Assembly (NCBI GenBank): GCA_037954325.1
Contig: JBBMNZ010000003.1
Coordinates: 21,197,392-21,261,391 of the forward strand
DNA: 64,000 bases
From: Fistularia commersonii
Lineage: Eukaryota > Chordata > Actinopteri > Syngnathiformes > Fistulariidae
Direction: 5' to 3'
The notes beneath the pieces are model-generated. The model ran no database searches, was not told the DNA's origin, and saw nothing but the letters and a program-made list of their open reading frames with translations. Positions 14,001-26,931 of this stretch are shown piece after piece. A program made the translations under genes and the position numbers. How positions within the stretch are numbered: the stretch's first letter is position 1; each line of letters begins with the position of its first letter.

Positions 14001-16994
14001 ATCAACGGAACTGAAAAGCGGTACTTAAGCCGTCATTGAAGGAACACGCGGGTGTTCAAATAGGACTTTCTTACCCTGACTTTGGTGTTGGCGGGGATGT
14101 TGGTCTTCCAGCGGACCGTGTAGAAGCGGTTGTCCGTGATCTTCTGGTTCTTGGGCAGGGAGTTGTCGGCCCAGGTCACCTTGATGGTGTCGTGGCTCAA
14201 CACCGAGGCCTGAACGCCCACGGGCGGCATCATTGGGGTGGGATCCGGCACTGGGGTGTATGGAGCATTGAAGATTTCGTAGTATTCAACATCAGGGTTT
14301 ATGGGGTCTGTGCACATCAGCCAGTGCACCGGCATGCATGCACGTACATTAAAAATGACCAAATTAAAAAATAAACAAACAAACAACAACACAAGGATGC
14401 GTGGTGGTGGGGGGTTGGGCGACGGGAGGGGGTTCGGGGAGGGGTACAAGGCCAAAATAAAAAACAACAAGGTTAATATGTTAAAATGAAGGACGACACA
14501 GAAAGAGGAGAAAGAAACCATGAGCGCAACAGGAATGGGATTGGGAAGGGTGAAGAGAAAGAGAAAGAAGATTCTATTAGAAAAACAGACACAGATCTCT
14601 AAAAGACAAATCTACAAAGACACAGTTGCGATATAGAAGCTAGTACTCACTATTTTGCGCTTCATCAGTACTAGCACTACTACTACTACTACACAGAGAG
14701 AAATGAAAAGATGCTCGGTTGGTAAGGAAAAAAAAAAAAAAGCTTAAAAATGGAAAACTAGTGTGAAGGCAGAGATGCAATATTCCAAAAAAGGGCATTT
14801 TCTTTTCAAGACGATTACATTTTCAGCGTTGACCTTCTAAACATGCTACAGTGGAGACGGAATAAAAATGCTCAACTGTGCGACATGGCTCAGAGGCTTC
14901 TGGAAAACAGCATGGGGTGAGATAGTGGTATTGATTTTACCCCCCCCCCCCAACTAACCATAGCCGCTTTTTGGTCAACATAAGATAAAGTCTAGTGAAG
15001 TGCATCGGCCTAACAGTGACCTTGCAAACGTATTGGGGGCAACGGAGCGACAACCCCGACTTGTTTTATGTCACTTACTGGCGTAATTTGATGGCGTATG
15101 CAAATGAAATTTGAAGTTTTAAAAATCGTTTATTAACTCGGCTTGTCTTTTTATCTAATAAAAAAAAAAAAAAAAAAAAGAAAATCACGTAATAACATAA
15201 TATTACATTCATTTCTCACGTCTCCATTCCGCTCGCGTCGAGCCGGCGGTAAATGTCAGCGCCGATACGATCCGCCGTGTCATCACGTAATGAGCTATCG
15301 CTACGTTTGCGGAAACCCAACGAGGTCATTAAAACAAATTAAATAATCAAAAAGATTGGGTGAAAATAATTCAATGAAAATGTTGGTTAATCGCGAGTCT
15401 GATAGAAGCCTCTCTTGACGGATTTAAACCCCGTGACATAATGAGAGAAAAAACCCTAATTCAATATCATTGCCTGTGACATTGAGAGAACCTGACAACT
15501 TTGTTTGATATACTGTTTTTATCGCTACATTAGAGGGATAAATACTGAATTAAGACCCTGATAACCCAAGTCATCATCATCATTTTCCAGCACTTGTCCT
15601 GCATGGCTGCTGCAGGGTCTACTTTCCCTGATGTCTCAAGTATCCATGATATATTCCAATTTAGTGTTGATTTCCTTAAAGGCCTCCAGCGAGAACAAAA
15701 TCACATCAGTGTGATCTGGTTTGGGAGTTCTCGGGTAGTGTCCTGAGAACAAGTGCGATTGGCTAGATGTTTGAAATGGGCACGGCAAATGCAGAAATGT
15801 AGAAGTGTTGGCGCCCACGCATTTCCGCTGGAAGGTTGTAAGGCAATGGATAGTTTTGAGAAACCCATTTCTCAAAGAGCTCCCCAACGAGCTTCGACAC
15901 ATTGGCACAGCTGCCATACAAAGCACAAAGCATACCACCAGGAGCAACTGGGGGTTCAGTGTCCAACCCAAGGACACTTTAGCCTATAGACAGGAGGTTC
16001 AGGGATTCGAGCCCCCAACCTTCCAATTGGAGGGGAGCCCACTGTACCACCACCACCACTTATGAGCTTTGACACTTTGGAAGAGCTGCCACGCAAGGCA
16101 CTAAGCATACCACTAGGAGCAACTGAGGATTCAGTGTCTTGCCCAAGGACACTTCTGCATTTACAAGGGGGCCTGAGAAAGGAGCCCCCTTACCTTCCAA
16201 TTGGAGGGGAGCCCACTGTATCAACTGAGCCACCACCACCACTTACAAGCTTTGATACTTTCGCAGAGCTGCCATGCAAGGCACTAAGCATACCACTAGG
16301 AGCAACTGGGGGTTCAGTGTCTTGCCCAAGGACACTTCTGCATTTACAAGGGGGCTGGGAAAGGAGCCCCCTGACCTTCCAATTGGAGGGGAGCCCACTG
16401 TACCAACTGAACCACCACCACCACTTACGAGCTTTGACACTTTGGCTAAGCATACCACTGGGAGCAACCGGGAGCTCGATGTCTTCCTCATGGACACTGT
16501 GAGATGTGGACAGGAGGAGCCAGAAATCAAACCACCAACCTTCCGATTGGATTGTCGCCGCTCTACCAACTGGGCCCCAACCGCCCCACATATAAAATCA
16601 GCATGAGGCGACTTCCTACACAGCTATCTCACCATGTACGCTGCACTGACCCTTCACTGATGTTGTTTCCGTAAGATTCCCCCTAAGCTTCGGAAGCGTG
16701 TGCTGTTCCCACCATCTCTGGAAACACATTTCTTGGAGCACGTACTAACCTTTAGATTTCATCTTGTTACACGGGATATCTGCGGTTGAACTCAGCCGGA
16801 AAAATCGCACATGTATAATAAACGCCGCGGTGCGCCTTTGAAGGCAACAGAGGCAAACTGCTTTGAATATTTTAATGTCTAGATCTGGTCCTAGTCACTG
16901 TCCCAATAACTCTAGATTTATTATTTGGCCAGGCTTAGAGGCGCCGGTGACTGATTTACAGCAAAACAAAACCACAAACGGCTAGCAATCCTCG

Positions 16995-17061
<67 letters not shown>

Positions 17062-20000
17062 AAATTTAACAAGAAAAAAACAGCTTTTACTGGAACCGCG
17101 CTAACATTGGCTTGCGTGAGCAACGTCTATTTTAGGCGTCTGCAGTTCCCAGTGGCAAAGCGGAGTCAGGCCGGACGCACGGATTGTTGTTACTGCTAGC
17201 TGCTAATGCTAGCTTGTAAATAAACACATAAAGTGCTTCTTTAAACCATTAAGGGAAGAGTTATGCTATTTATTTAGAATAAGAGCAGCTCTCATCGGGA
17301 TGAGGAGGCCGGCTTAGTGTTTACATCAACTGGATTATTGGATAACTGATTGTTGTTTACTTTTAATTTAGCATTAGAGCTCCTTTGCTACATGCTTTGC
17401 TCCTCTGACCGAAAGCTTGCGGATTAGACGGGTGATATAACTGCTATTTTTTCCCCTTTTACGGTCTTTCACTTATACACGCCCTTGAGTTATTTGTGTA
17501 TAAGTTGTCTTTTCTTTTTTCTATTAAACGCCTTCAAGGCTGGAGATAGTGCAGATATACCGGAGTGAAAGCGCCGGCCTCAATTCTGGCTACAGAATGA
17601 ATGCTTGAAGGTGGCTTGTGAAGCTTCACCGCTCCCGGATCTGCCCTGGGTTTAGTTTTTGACGGGAAGACGGAGTCGGTCATCCAAGGTGACGCCGTCC
17701 CGAGTCACCTGTTGGTCGACTCCGACTCCCTTCGACATGCCGTCACCCTGCACTGCCCACATCATGTTCCCCGGGACTAAAACCTGTCCGTGTTCTTGTA
17801 CTTGCCGCAAAGCGACGACGGGACAGGGCACAACCGACAGGGTGAGGAGGTTTTTGGGACGGGAGGACATTTTCGACCCGTCGGTTCTCCGGGTGGAGAC
17901 TTCACGGGCGCGGATTTACGATTCAGACTAAGATTTGGGGTCGGTTTCCACTTCGGGTCAGGGTCTGGGCTGGCCTCGGGCGAATACATTATGTCAGTGA
18001 AGGTCCTCATTATGAAGCAAGTACAAACATGTGTGTTTGTGAAAGTGTGTGTGTGTGTGTGCATGATGGAGCTCGAAGTATTTATGTGGTTGCGGAGAGG
18101 CACTGCGGTTTTGGAGTGATACGCGAGCTGCATTTTTCAACTCCGACTTGGAAGAACGCGCTGTCCAGTATTTACGAGTGGAATATTACAACAAAGAAAC
18201 CTCACTGGTTCCCTAACATCTCTTTCAGACGGGGTGTAATCCATCACGTCTTACTTTTCAGTTAAGACGTCATACTGCAGAGCATTCGACTTAGCGCTCT
18301 TTCAACCCGAGTTCACAAAGTTCTTCAAGATTTTTAATTTTTTTTTTTTCCGAGTAAAAGTAGTATGTAGGTCAGCTCATCTTTACAAATCTGACTCCAA
18401 CACACTGGCGGTAAGGGAACGTGCCCCGGAGGATTCAGCAACAGACGACGGTGGTGGTTTTTTTGGTTTGCTTTGAGAGGAAACGCTTGGATCTAACGAA
18501 GGGTTGCCAAAGTCACCACAGGAGGTCTGGTGTGAGTGTGTGTGTGTGTGTGTGTTAGAGACGTGTACAGAAGGATGGTGTGCGTGTACAATCAGGCTGC
18601 CATCCCCTGAAGCAGACTGACGTGATTCATGTCATCCAGCATCCCGCCCCTCTCAAGTTCGGCGGTGCAGTGGTGCTACGGCGGAGACAAACTGGGGAGA
18701 TCAAGGCGGTGGGAGGCTGGATTTGAGGGGCGGCAGTTGCAGACCCCCTTCTGGGCCACCCCATGGTGCATGGGCTGGTTGTCTTCTTACGGTGTCACAT
18801 AAACTGTGTGAACTGAGCTAGTCTCACCAGCGCCGTTTCCCCACTTGAAGATGAGTCAGAAGGTGCACCGGTTTGGGATTCTGGTTCTACCTTAACCCGA
18901 TAAAGAGATGAGTTATCAGACCGAGACCGAAACTAGATTGCAAGTATTCGTTGTCTGATGTGGGACAGCTCCATCGCACGGACACAGAAACTTCGCACTT
19001 CTAATGTACCGAGTGCCAACTTTAGCCAGAGGGCCAAATTCTGATATTCTCGTATCCATTTCAGGCCTCATTCATATGTAAGAGTAAATGTGACATAGAT
19101 TGCATAATTGCATGTCCGTCATCTAAGTTAGAGCACCCATCGTTATAAACCTATCAATTTTGAGATATAATGGGGCATATAAGCATTTTCGCATGACTCT
19201 TCTGCGTGTTAAAAGCTGAGGAAAATCCCAAGGGTGCAGTGAAGGGCTTCCCTATCTGGCTCAGTATCCAAATCCTTGTCCACACGTGCTGGTTGTTCCA
19301 AGTGTTAGAGCTCATTTAATGCTCAACTTTAAATTACGCTTAAGCATACCGACGGAGCCTTCTGTGTGTCCTTTCTTTCTCAGGAAGCTTGCCGAAGCGT
19401 TGCCAAACGCATAAAAAAAGGGAGCTGTACCCCCAGAAGTCGTGGGGGGAGCAGAGCTGCACAGTATGCTCAAGTGCGACAAGCAAAAAAAAAGGAACAA
19501 AAACCAAGAAGAAAAGAATTCTCTGTCCCCATGCCGGCAAGCATTGTATGGCCTCTGGACCAGTGCCGTCTACTGCACCGCCTCTGTTCGTGTCACTTTG
19601 ACGTGCACTGCCCTCACAAGGATGTGTTGGTAATGGATGGGAAACGTGTGCAGTGACATTTGACAACTTTTGAAATGAACATACCTATTTAGCCATTTTT
19701 TAAGGAACTCCTCAAAGTAGACATACAAGGAACACTGCAGTACACATGCCAGGCCAGTAGTTGGCAGTGTGATTTTTTGTTGAACCAGGACACATGCAAA
19801 ACTGCACCGCATTATATGGATGTGTTGCTTAACAACTGCGGCAACGAGAACAGTACGTAGGCCGTGACATCGAAACAGATGTACCCATTTACGTACGTAT
19901 CGTGAGCATTAAATGAGCCTTAGACCGATTGGAGGTGCAGGTACCCTAAGGAGTGTCAGCCTCCTTTTTGGACATGATGGGATGAGCAAGTTCTCCAAAA

Positions 20001-23000
20001 ACTGGATCGGGTCTTCATATAGTGTCTCGCAGCAAGACTTGTAGGGTTAACAAAGCCAAAGAGCTTTTGGCGATGACAGAGGGAACGAAATCCCTGATAC
20101 AATGGGAAGAAAGGGGCGTCCTTCTTAGGGTGACCCCTGTTTCCCTGCTCTCCAATGACTGTCAGTCATCGGTTAACAATTGCGTAAGTTACGTACCCCA
20201 ATGCCAAAGAGTCCCTGGACCCTCTGGAGGGAACGGGCATAACAAGACAGACGCACTTTCCTTTCCACTTTGAATTTCCAACAATCATCATCAGACCCCC
20301 CTTGCTATTTCACGAGACAGTTCGATTTAAAGAGAGTGGAGGTGAGATGGGCCCGAAAAGGGGAGAATCAATTGAGGTAGTGAGATGCCCAAATGACCGA
20401 TCGTCTCCTAACTTCGATTCCAGACACGCTATCGGATAACGATCTGAGGTCAGACAGTGGAGAGATAAATGTCCGTCGGTTGACTACGGAGGGGTGCTTT
20501 TTCTTGGCTTCTTCAGGAAAATGGATAACGCGACGCCCCGTCGATGTCTCCGTGAGGTACCAACCACACCCCCACCATCCGATCCGGCTTCGTGTGCGCT
20601 TCGGTGCAGAGACAGATGCAGGTCTTACCAGACTGCGGCCTGGTGATGGCGCTCTCATACACCGGAATCCCCTCACCCACATTGTTGTAGGCCTTCAGGG
20701 TGATCACGTAGTGGGAGCTGGGGTCTGGAGGCGGGGAAGGGGTGTAAACAGAGTGCAGTTAGAGGGCCTGGAAGACGAAGATAAAGTCACGCAGCTGTCT
20801 AATCAAAACCGAAACTCTTGAGCCCCTTGATTCTTAATTGCCGTATTGGAGCATTTGGAAGACTAATTCCTCCAACTGTGATCTTGATGAAGGCTTCAGT
20901 TAAATACTTGCAAATATTTTTGCGGATGGGCATCCTGGGATTATTTTGAAAACGTACAACTCGCCGCTTGACCTCTTCCTCGCGTTTTTTTCGAACGCAG
21001 CCTCATTATCGCCGTCGATTGGATTACAATCATTAGGCAGGCGTCGGCCGAGAATTACCGCCGCAACGCGAACTCGGATCGTTGTCTACCGCAAAAAGTC
21101 CAATGAAATTTAGAGATAAAGTGATTTTCTCTTGTGCTGAAAAAGAATCTTTTTTTCCCCTCCGGGTTGTATTTTTAAATCACCAAAATATTGAAATATT
21201 ACTGACTTTCTATTACCGCCTCCCCAGTAGGCCGATCTGTGACATTAAGTTTATTCATAAGGGTGAGGACAGAGGTCCTGTCGGCGGAGCTTTTGATTGA
21301 CAGCGGATAAGATTTTCCTTGAAAGGCCGAAAGAGATGCAACAAACCGGCGGCGATGTATCAAAACTCGCTTTTATACAACTTGTAAGTGAAAGTTGTTC
21401 TTACCGAGGTTCTCGATGGTGTAGTAGCGCTGCTTGTAGTCTACTTTGATGGTCTGAGCGTGGGGGCTGCCGATGCCATAGCTGATGGTGTAACCGCGCA
21501 CTACGATGTGCTGGTTCTCCGGCGGCGTCCAGCTCACCACGATGCTGTTGACCAGCGGCCGCACGTGCAGCGAGCTGGGCTGGTCGGGGACACGGGACTC
21601 TGGAGGGGCGAGTTCACAAAAAAAAAAAAAAAAAAAACATTTACCGATGCCACAATAATTAAAGTAATTCATTCATTCACTAGCTAAAAAGCTCATCCTG
21701 CATTAGAGGTCGTGGATCGGCCACATAAAGAAACATACAACCATTCACGCACCAATAGATATATTGGCAATATATCTCTCATTCACGCATCGTATACAGA
21801 CGTAAATATCATATCGAGACATACAACCATTCATTCACTTGTACACAAGTCATATAGACATAAAACTATTCACCCTCTCATTTATTTTTATTTTATGTAG
21901 ACAAACAATAATTCGATCAGTCAGAAGACAGAACGAAACATATAACAATTCACCCTCTTATTCGAATGTCCTATAGCAGAGGTCGGAAACTTTTTTGACT
22001 AAAAGCCAAAAATTTCTAAATATATTTCACCGAGAGCCTTATAGTTTCTTTTTTTAATGTGTAATAAATGAAATATGTCTTACTTTTAATGCGACCTCTA
22101 GTGCTGCAAGGATTCGTTCGAAGTGCCGCTTTATATTTGACCGTTTCATCGATGTGATTTTATCTTAGCATATTTAGACGTACCGCAGATCCAAATGCAA
22201 ATTCCACGCAGCCCGGAATGCACGGTAATCATCGATTTTTTTTTCCCTTTTCGACATCTTTTCCGTTACGAGGGTCGACGCAGATAAGTTGGCTATCTGA
22301 TAAAATCAATTTCTTCACCTTAACAATAACCCGGAGGTTCCCGACCCGACCAAACCGACGGGTGACCCGTGAAATTTATCTTCAAAACTTGCCAACTGTT
22401 TCTCGGTTTGAGTGTGTACGATAACTGTGTCAGTACGACAGTTTGAACGTGTGTGTGCTTTACTGGCGGAGTGTGGTACAGCTTAATACCAGTTTACGTA
22501 GCGTGCGTAAAGCATCACATGACATGTGACCAATCAGAGTGGAGAACACACTTTCAAATAATGCAGATATCGTAGACATATTCTCACAGAATATTACATC
22601 CCCCTTCTTTTTAAAAAACAAAACAACACATTTTTTTGTGATGGAGCGGACCACTGAATATAATAGAATATAATAAATTTGACCTGTATACAACATTAAT
22701 TGCCCAAATTGACTGAAACTAATTTCTGTTGACTTTAAAATGACACAATCTTATGAGGAAATATCACAAGTATTTTAAAATTAATTCCAAACTGATTTTT
22801 ATCTTTTTCTACTCAAAATGGTCTGGGAGCCATAGGCTATCACCGGAAGAGCCATAGGTTCCCGACCGCTGTCCTATATAAACATCCGGCCATTCGCTCA
22901 TGCATTCACATCTCATATGGAAACATACGGCCGTTCACTCATTTATATATCATATAATCCAGGGATGGGCAAACTTTTTGGCTCTGGGGCCACATTGACT

Positions 23001-24057
23001 TTTAAAATTTGACAGGCGGGCCGGCTCAGCACAAGATACAATACATATTAAAACAGATTAAACAAAAAACGCATTTGTTAACGGTACATATCGAACTCAT
23101 CTGACATTTTTTCTGAACATTGTCTGACATTTGCTTTGAAAATACAACCGGCTCGGTTTTGAAGGCTCTGACGTTTGTTTGCATTTCATGCACAAACCAG
23201 TTTTTCCCTTGTAGTTTCGCATCCAGTTCATTCATGTGCGTCACTATGTCCACAGTAAAGGCTAAATCACAAAGCTAACCTGTATCATTTAGCTCAGGAA
23301 AGTGTTCTCATGTAGCTCCAAAAACTAAATAATCTCCCGTTTGAGCAACCGCATTCATTGGTCCAATCATTCCCATCCCTCAAGTATGAATTCTGTACCG
23401 ATCTTTGGCGGGCCGGATTAAAAAGACCAACGGGCCGGATGTGGCCCGCGGGCCGTACTTTGCCCACCCCCGATATAAACAATCATTCACCCTCTTATTC
23501 ACAAATTTTGGGAAATTTATGGTCAACTGCATGGTTTTGGGAGGAAACCCGTGCAGACATGGGGAGCACATGGAGACAGAAAGACCCCTCCCTTGCCGGA
23601 ATTGAACCTTCTTTGCTCTGGGGCAGAAGCGACGACCACCGCGCCACCAAATTATAGCCGTGTGTATCGAAAATGTCCAACTGTGATATTATGGTTTGTT
23701 TTAATGGGAAAAAAACAACGGCATGCCATTTTATTGGCAGACGGCTTCGCTTTGTGACATTTCTAATTGGACGATTACGATCCCATTCATTCGGACTTGT
23801 TTGAGGGTCAAAACAATGGTGTGTTTCGGATAAGTGTGTGTGAAAAGCAGGAGGCTTTTACCATCCAGATCGGTCTCGAATGTTTCCGCTGCGGTCCACT
23901 CCGTCGCTGGTCCCGTGCCGTTCACCGTCATGGCCGAGACCCGAAAAGAATACTCGGTCCCGCGTTCAAGACCTGCGGGGGAGGGAAGAGGGGGACGGAA
24001 AAGGATCACATTCAAAAACTGGAATTGACTCAAAACACTCCAGCCGCAATCGAAAAT

Positions 24058-24097
<40 letters not shown>

Positions 24098-26746
24098 CGT
24101 CTTTAAAAATGCCGAGCTTATTTTTCCGCGGAGCCGACGAAAATACGATACGTTCGGGGAAAAAAAAATAAAAAAATAAAACACGTTGCAGGAATTGGTG
24201 CCGGCGCAAATAAAACAAACCGAGATGAGAAAGGAAAGTCAAGATTCCTCTGAGATTCGGGGGGGGGAAAAAAGCGGAGCGGCTGCCGAACAAAATGACG
24301 CGTCGGCGCTTTTAATTTGCCGAAATGATTTTTCATCATCGTCGTCGCGTCGACCCGCTCGCAACCAACGTGCTAATCTTGTAATCTTCCTGCTCTGTAG
24401 CCATTATTCTGGGCCCGCCCTGCGGGGGTAGCTTCTAAAAGCTGCGAAAGAACCCCCCCCGAGGGATGGGACGGGGGGGCAACGACGCCTCCTTCTAAAT
24501 TTCGTTTGAAACTGACAAACACGCCTCTGTTCCACCGCCCCCCTGCGGATTGTTCACCCCCCCCCCAACAAAAAACTTTTTAAGCATGTATTCTCTTTGA
24601 TGCGCCACGCAGCAGGAGTCCCGGCCACTTGAAAATCGGCTGAGGCGAAATGTAATATTAATTACCGATTGATTTCGGCGATGGCTTCGGGCGGGGGGGG
24701 AAGCGACGGGGAGGCAACCGGCGCTTGCGCGAACCGTTTCCACGACCCGATTCCGAAAACGGACCCCAAAACCAATTCCGCGAAACCCGATTCCACAGAC
24801 TGATTAACCGAGCCAATTCTGCGACCCATTACGCGAAATTATTCCGTGAAGACAATTCCCCAGAAAAGTTGTCCAAATTGATTCGGTGAGCTGATTCCCC
24901 AAACCAATTCTGCGAACTGATTCCATGAACTGACTCCAAGAACTGATTCCAGGAACCGATTCCAAAACTGATCCCCCAAACCAATTCTGCAAACCAATTC
25001 CATGAACTGATTCCAAGAACCGATTCCAAGAACTGATTCCCCAAAGCAATTCTGCGACCGATTCCGTGAAATGATTCTGTAAATCAATCCCTGAGCAGAT
25101 TCCCCGAATCAATTCCGCAAACTGATTCCCCAAACAGACTCCGCAAACTAATATCCTGAACCAATTCCGCCAACCAATTCCAAGAATCGATTCCCCAAAC
25201 TAATTCCCCGAGCCAATTCCGACACCAACTCAGTGAAAAGATTCTGTAAATCAATCCCTGAACAGATTCCCCCAAATTAATTCCGCGAACTGGTTCCCCA
25301 AACCGATTCGACCAACCCATTCCCCGAATCCATTCTGTGAACTGATTCTGCGAACCGATTCCCCAAATCCATTCCCCGAACACATTCTGTGAAACGATTC
25401 TTCAAACTGATTCTGCGAACCGATTCCGCAAACAAATTCTCCAAATCCATTCCTCAAACCCATTCTGTGAACCGATTCCGCGAACCGATTCTCCAAATCC
25501 GTTCCTCCAACCCATTCTGCTAACCGATTCTGCAAACCGATTTTCCGGGCCCATTCCATGAAATTATTTCACAAACCGATTCCGAGTCAGACGTTCGACC
25601 GCCACGCATTACTTCTCGGAATAAATAGGTCTATAGTCTGGAAGGGGGACCTCGTGCATTTATGGACAAACAACCTGAAAAAAAAAATTGGTTCAGACTT
25701 GCAACGCTCGCTCGTCCGTTGGCTGGTGATTCTTTTTTGGACGAAAAGAAAAAGTGAACATTTGTCGGACTAAGAGATTCGAACATTTGCGGCTAAACGT
25801 GCAGAAGAAATCGCAATCGCGGAAGATAAAGCGGACCAATCGGACGGCGGTTCATTGGGGAAACGGCATCTGAAAAAGCTGAGTTGTGTTATAACACTGT
25901 AATAGCGATGTAACAGCGGTTGACTGCCGTTGCTGAGTTTGGCGTCCGTTACCTTCAATGAGCTTGAACAGCTGGGTGCCTCCCGTGGTCTCCGCAGTCT
26001 CACTGCGACGGGACCCTTTACGGTATCGGATCTTGTAGCCGGTGATCTCGCCGTTCTGGGCGCCCTGGAGCGGCGGTTGCCAGCGGAGGAGGATACTCTG
26101 CGGGCGTTGGAAAAGGGGTCACGTGAGAAAAATGAAAAATAAATATTAAAAAGGAAAAAAAAAAAAAAAAGTGCAGCAAATGTGTTATTACAGTGTTATC
26201 ACACTGATATAACACATGTATAAGCAAAAAAAAAAAAAAAAATCAGGGAATTATCATAATTTTAATCATACATTTAGATTTTATTTCTCCCGGAGGGGGA
26301 GAGTTACACTTCACCGGTAAAGCCACTTACAACGAAACACAAGAATTGATAATCTGCGCCTCCCCCTGCTGTTATAATCGAAATGAACCTCTTCCTTCTT
26401 ATCGCCCTTCTCCCTTGTCTCTGTGATTATCAGGACGGATAATCTGAGACGTGAGGGTTTGACACGAAAAAAATTTAAAAGACCAGCGGAGAGTTAAGGG
26501 GGGGGGGGGGGGGGGCAGCACGGCCCTGGACGGGACCCTGTGTCCGAAAATTGGGCTAATACGGGGGGGAGGGGGGGATTCTGCAGTGGCGGCTTTAGAC
26601 AAGAAATAAACAGATGAATAATAGATCACATGTGTCCCGGTGTGTGTGTGTGTGTGTGTGTGTTTGTGTGTGAGGTTGGGTCAACCCCGAGGCAGCAGAG
26701 ACCTTGCAGGCTCAGACTCTGTCCTAAGACTCGTGCATCACAATTT

Positions 26747-26798
<52 letters not shown>

Positions 26799-26900
26799 AG
26801 AAGATGTGCAGGGGGGGGTAAGCCCTGCATGGGAGAAGAAATAATTAATGCTTCCATACTTTCACACTGATACACAAAAGCTTCAGTGCGTGTGCTGGGC

Positions 26901-26931
<31 letters not shown>

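Larger units (their letters stand above)
7962..14074 (-). other. neo1 intron, 6.1 kb
   Basis: Holds the CA tract, a decayed fish repeat split by a Tigger relic (8690-9830), a diverged duplication (10870-11580) and an RTE-type LINE fragment (12010-13150). The remaining sequence, 9900-10860 and 13160-14070, is CpG-containing unique DNA in which I recognise nothing. Confidence 0.7.
14308..20628 (-). other. neo1 intron, 6.3 kb
   Basis: Holds the tandem SINE array (15888-16590), an (AT)n tract (16996-17057) and an unclassified repeat (19320-19860). At 17640-18000 several frames stay open for 70-110 codons, but I recognise no protein there. 18060-19300 and 19870-20600 show nothing I can name. Confidence 0.65.
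21690..23657. repeat. composite: teleost repeat carrying two hAT insertions
   Basis: The host repeat consists of degenerate units of about 50 bp (tatagacatacaaccattca, caccctctcattcac) and ends with ttgggaggaaacccgtgcag, acatggggagcacatggaga and ttgccggaattgaaccttct, a well-known fish repeat tail. It is interrupted by hAT elements at 21977-22871 and 22960-23472. Removing both restores a continuous repeat. Confidence 0.75.

Noticed and set aside
16500..16590. Possible tRNA gene on the minus strand
   Set aside because: Only degraded A- and B-box-like words of a SINE head, with no cloverleaf or anticodon arm.
15805..16606. Open frames of 86-146 codons on both strands
   Set aside because: Products of the tandem SINE array. 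Low-complexity translation repeated every unit.
17640..18130. Open frames of 72-118 codons on both strands
   Set aside because: No domain, no consistent frame and no splice sites tied to neo1. Likely chance in GC-balanced sequence.
24804..25559. Overlapping minus-strand open frames of 71-109 codons
   Set aside because: They coincide exactly with the 15-bp minisatellite and occur in all three frames. No start context, domain or splice support.
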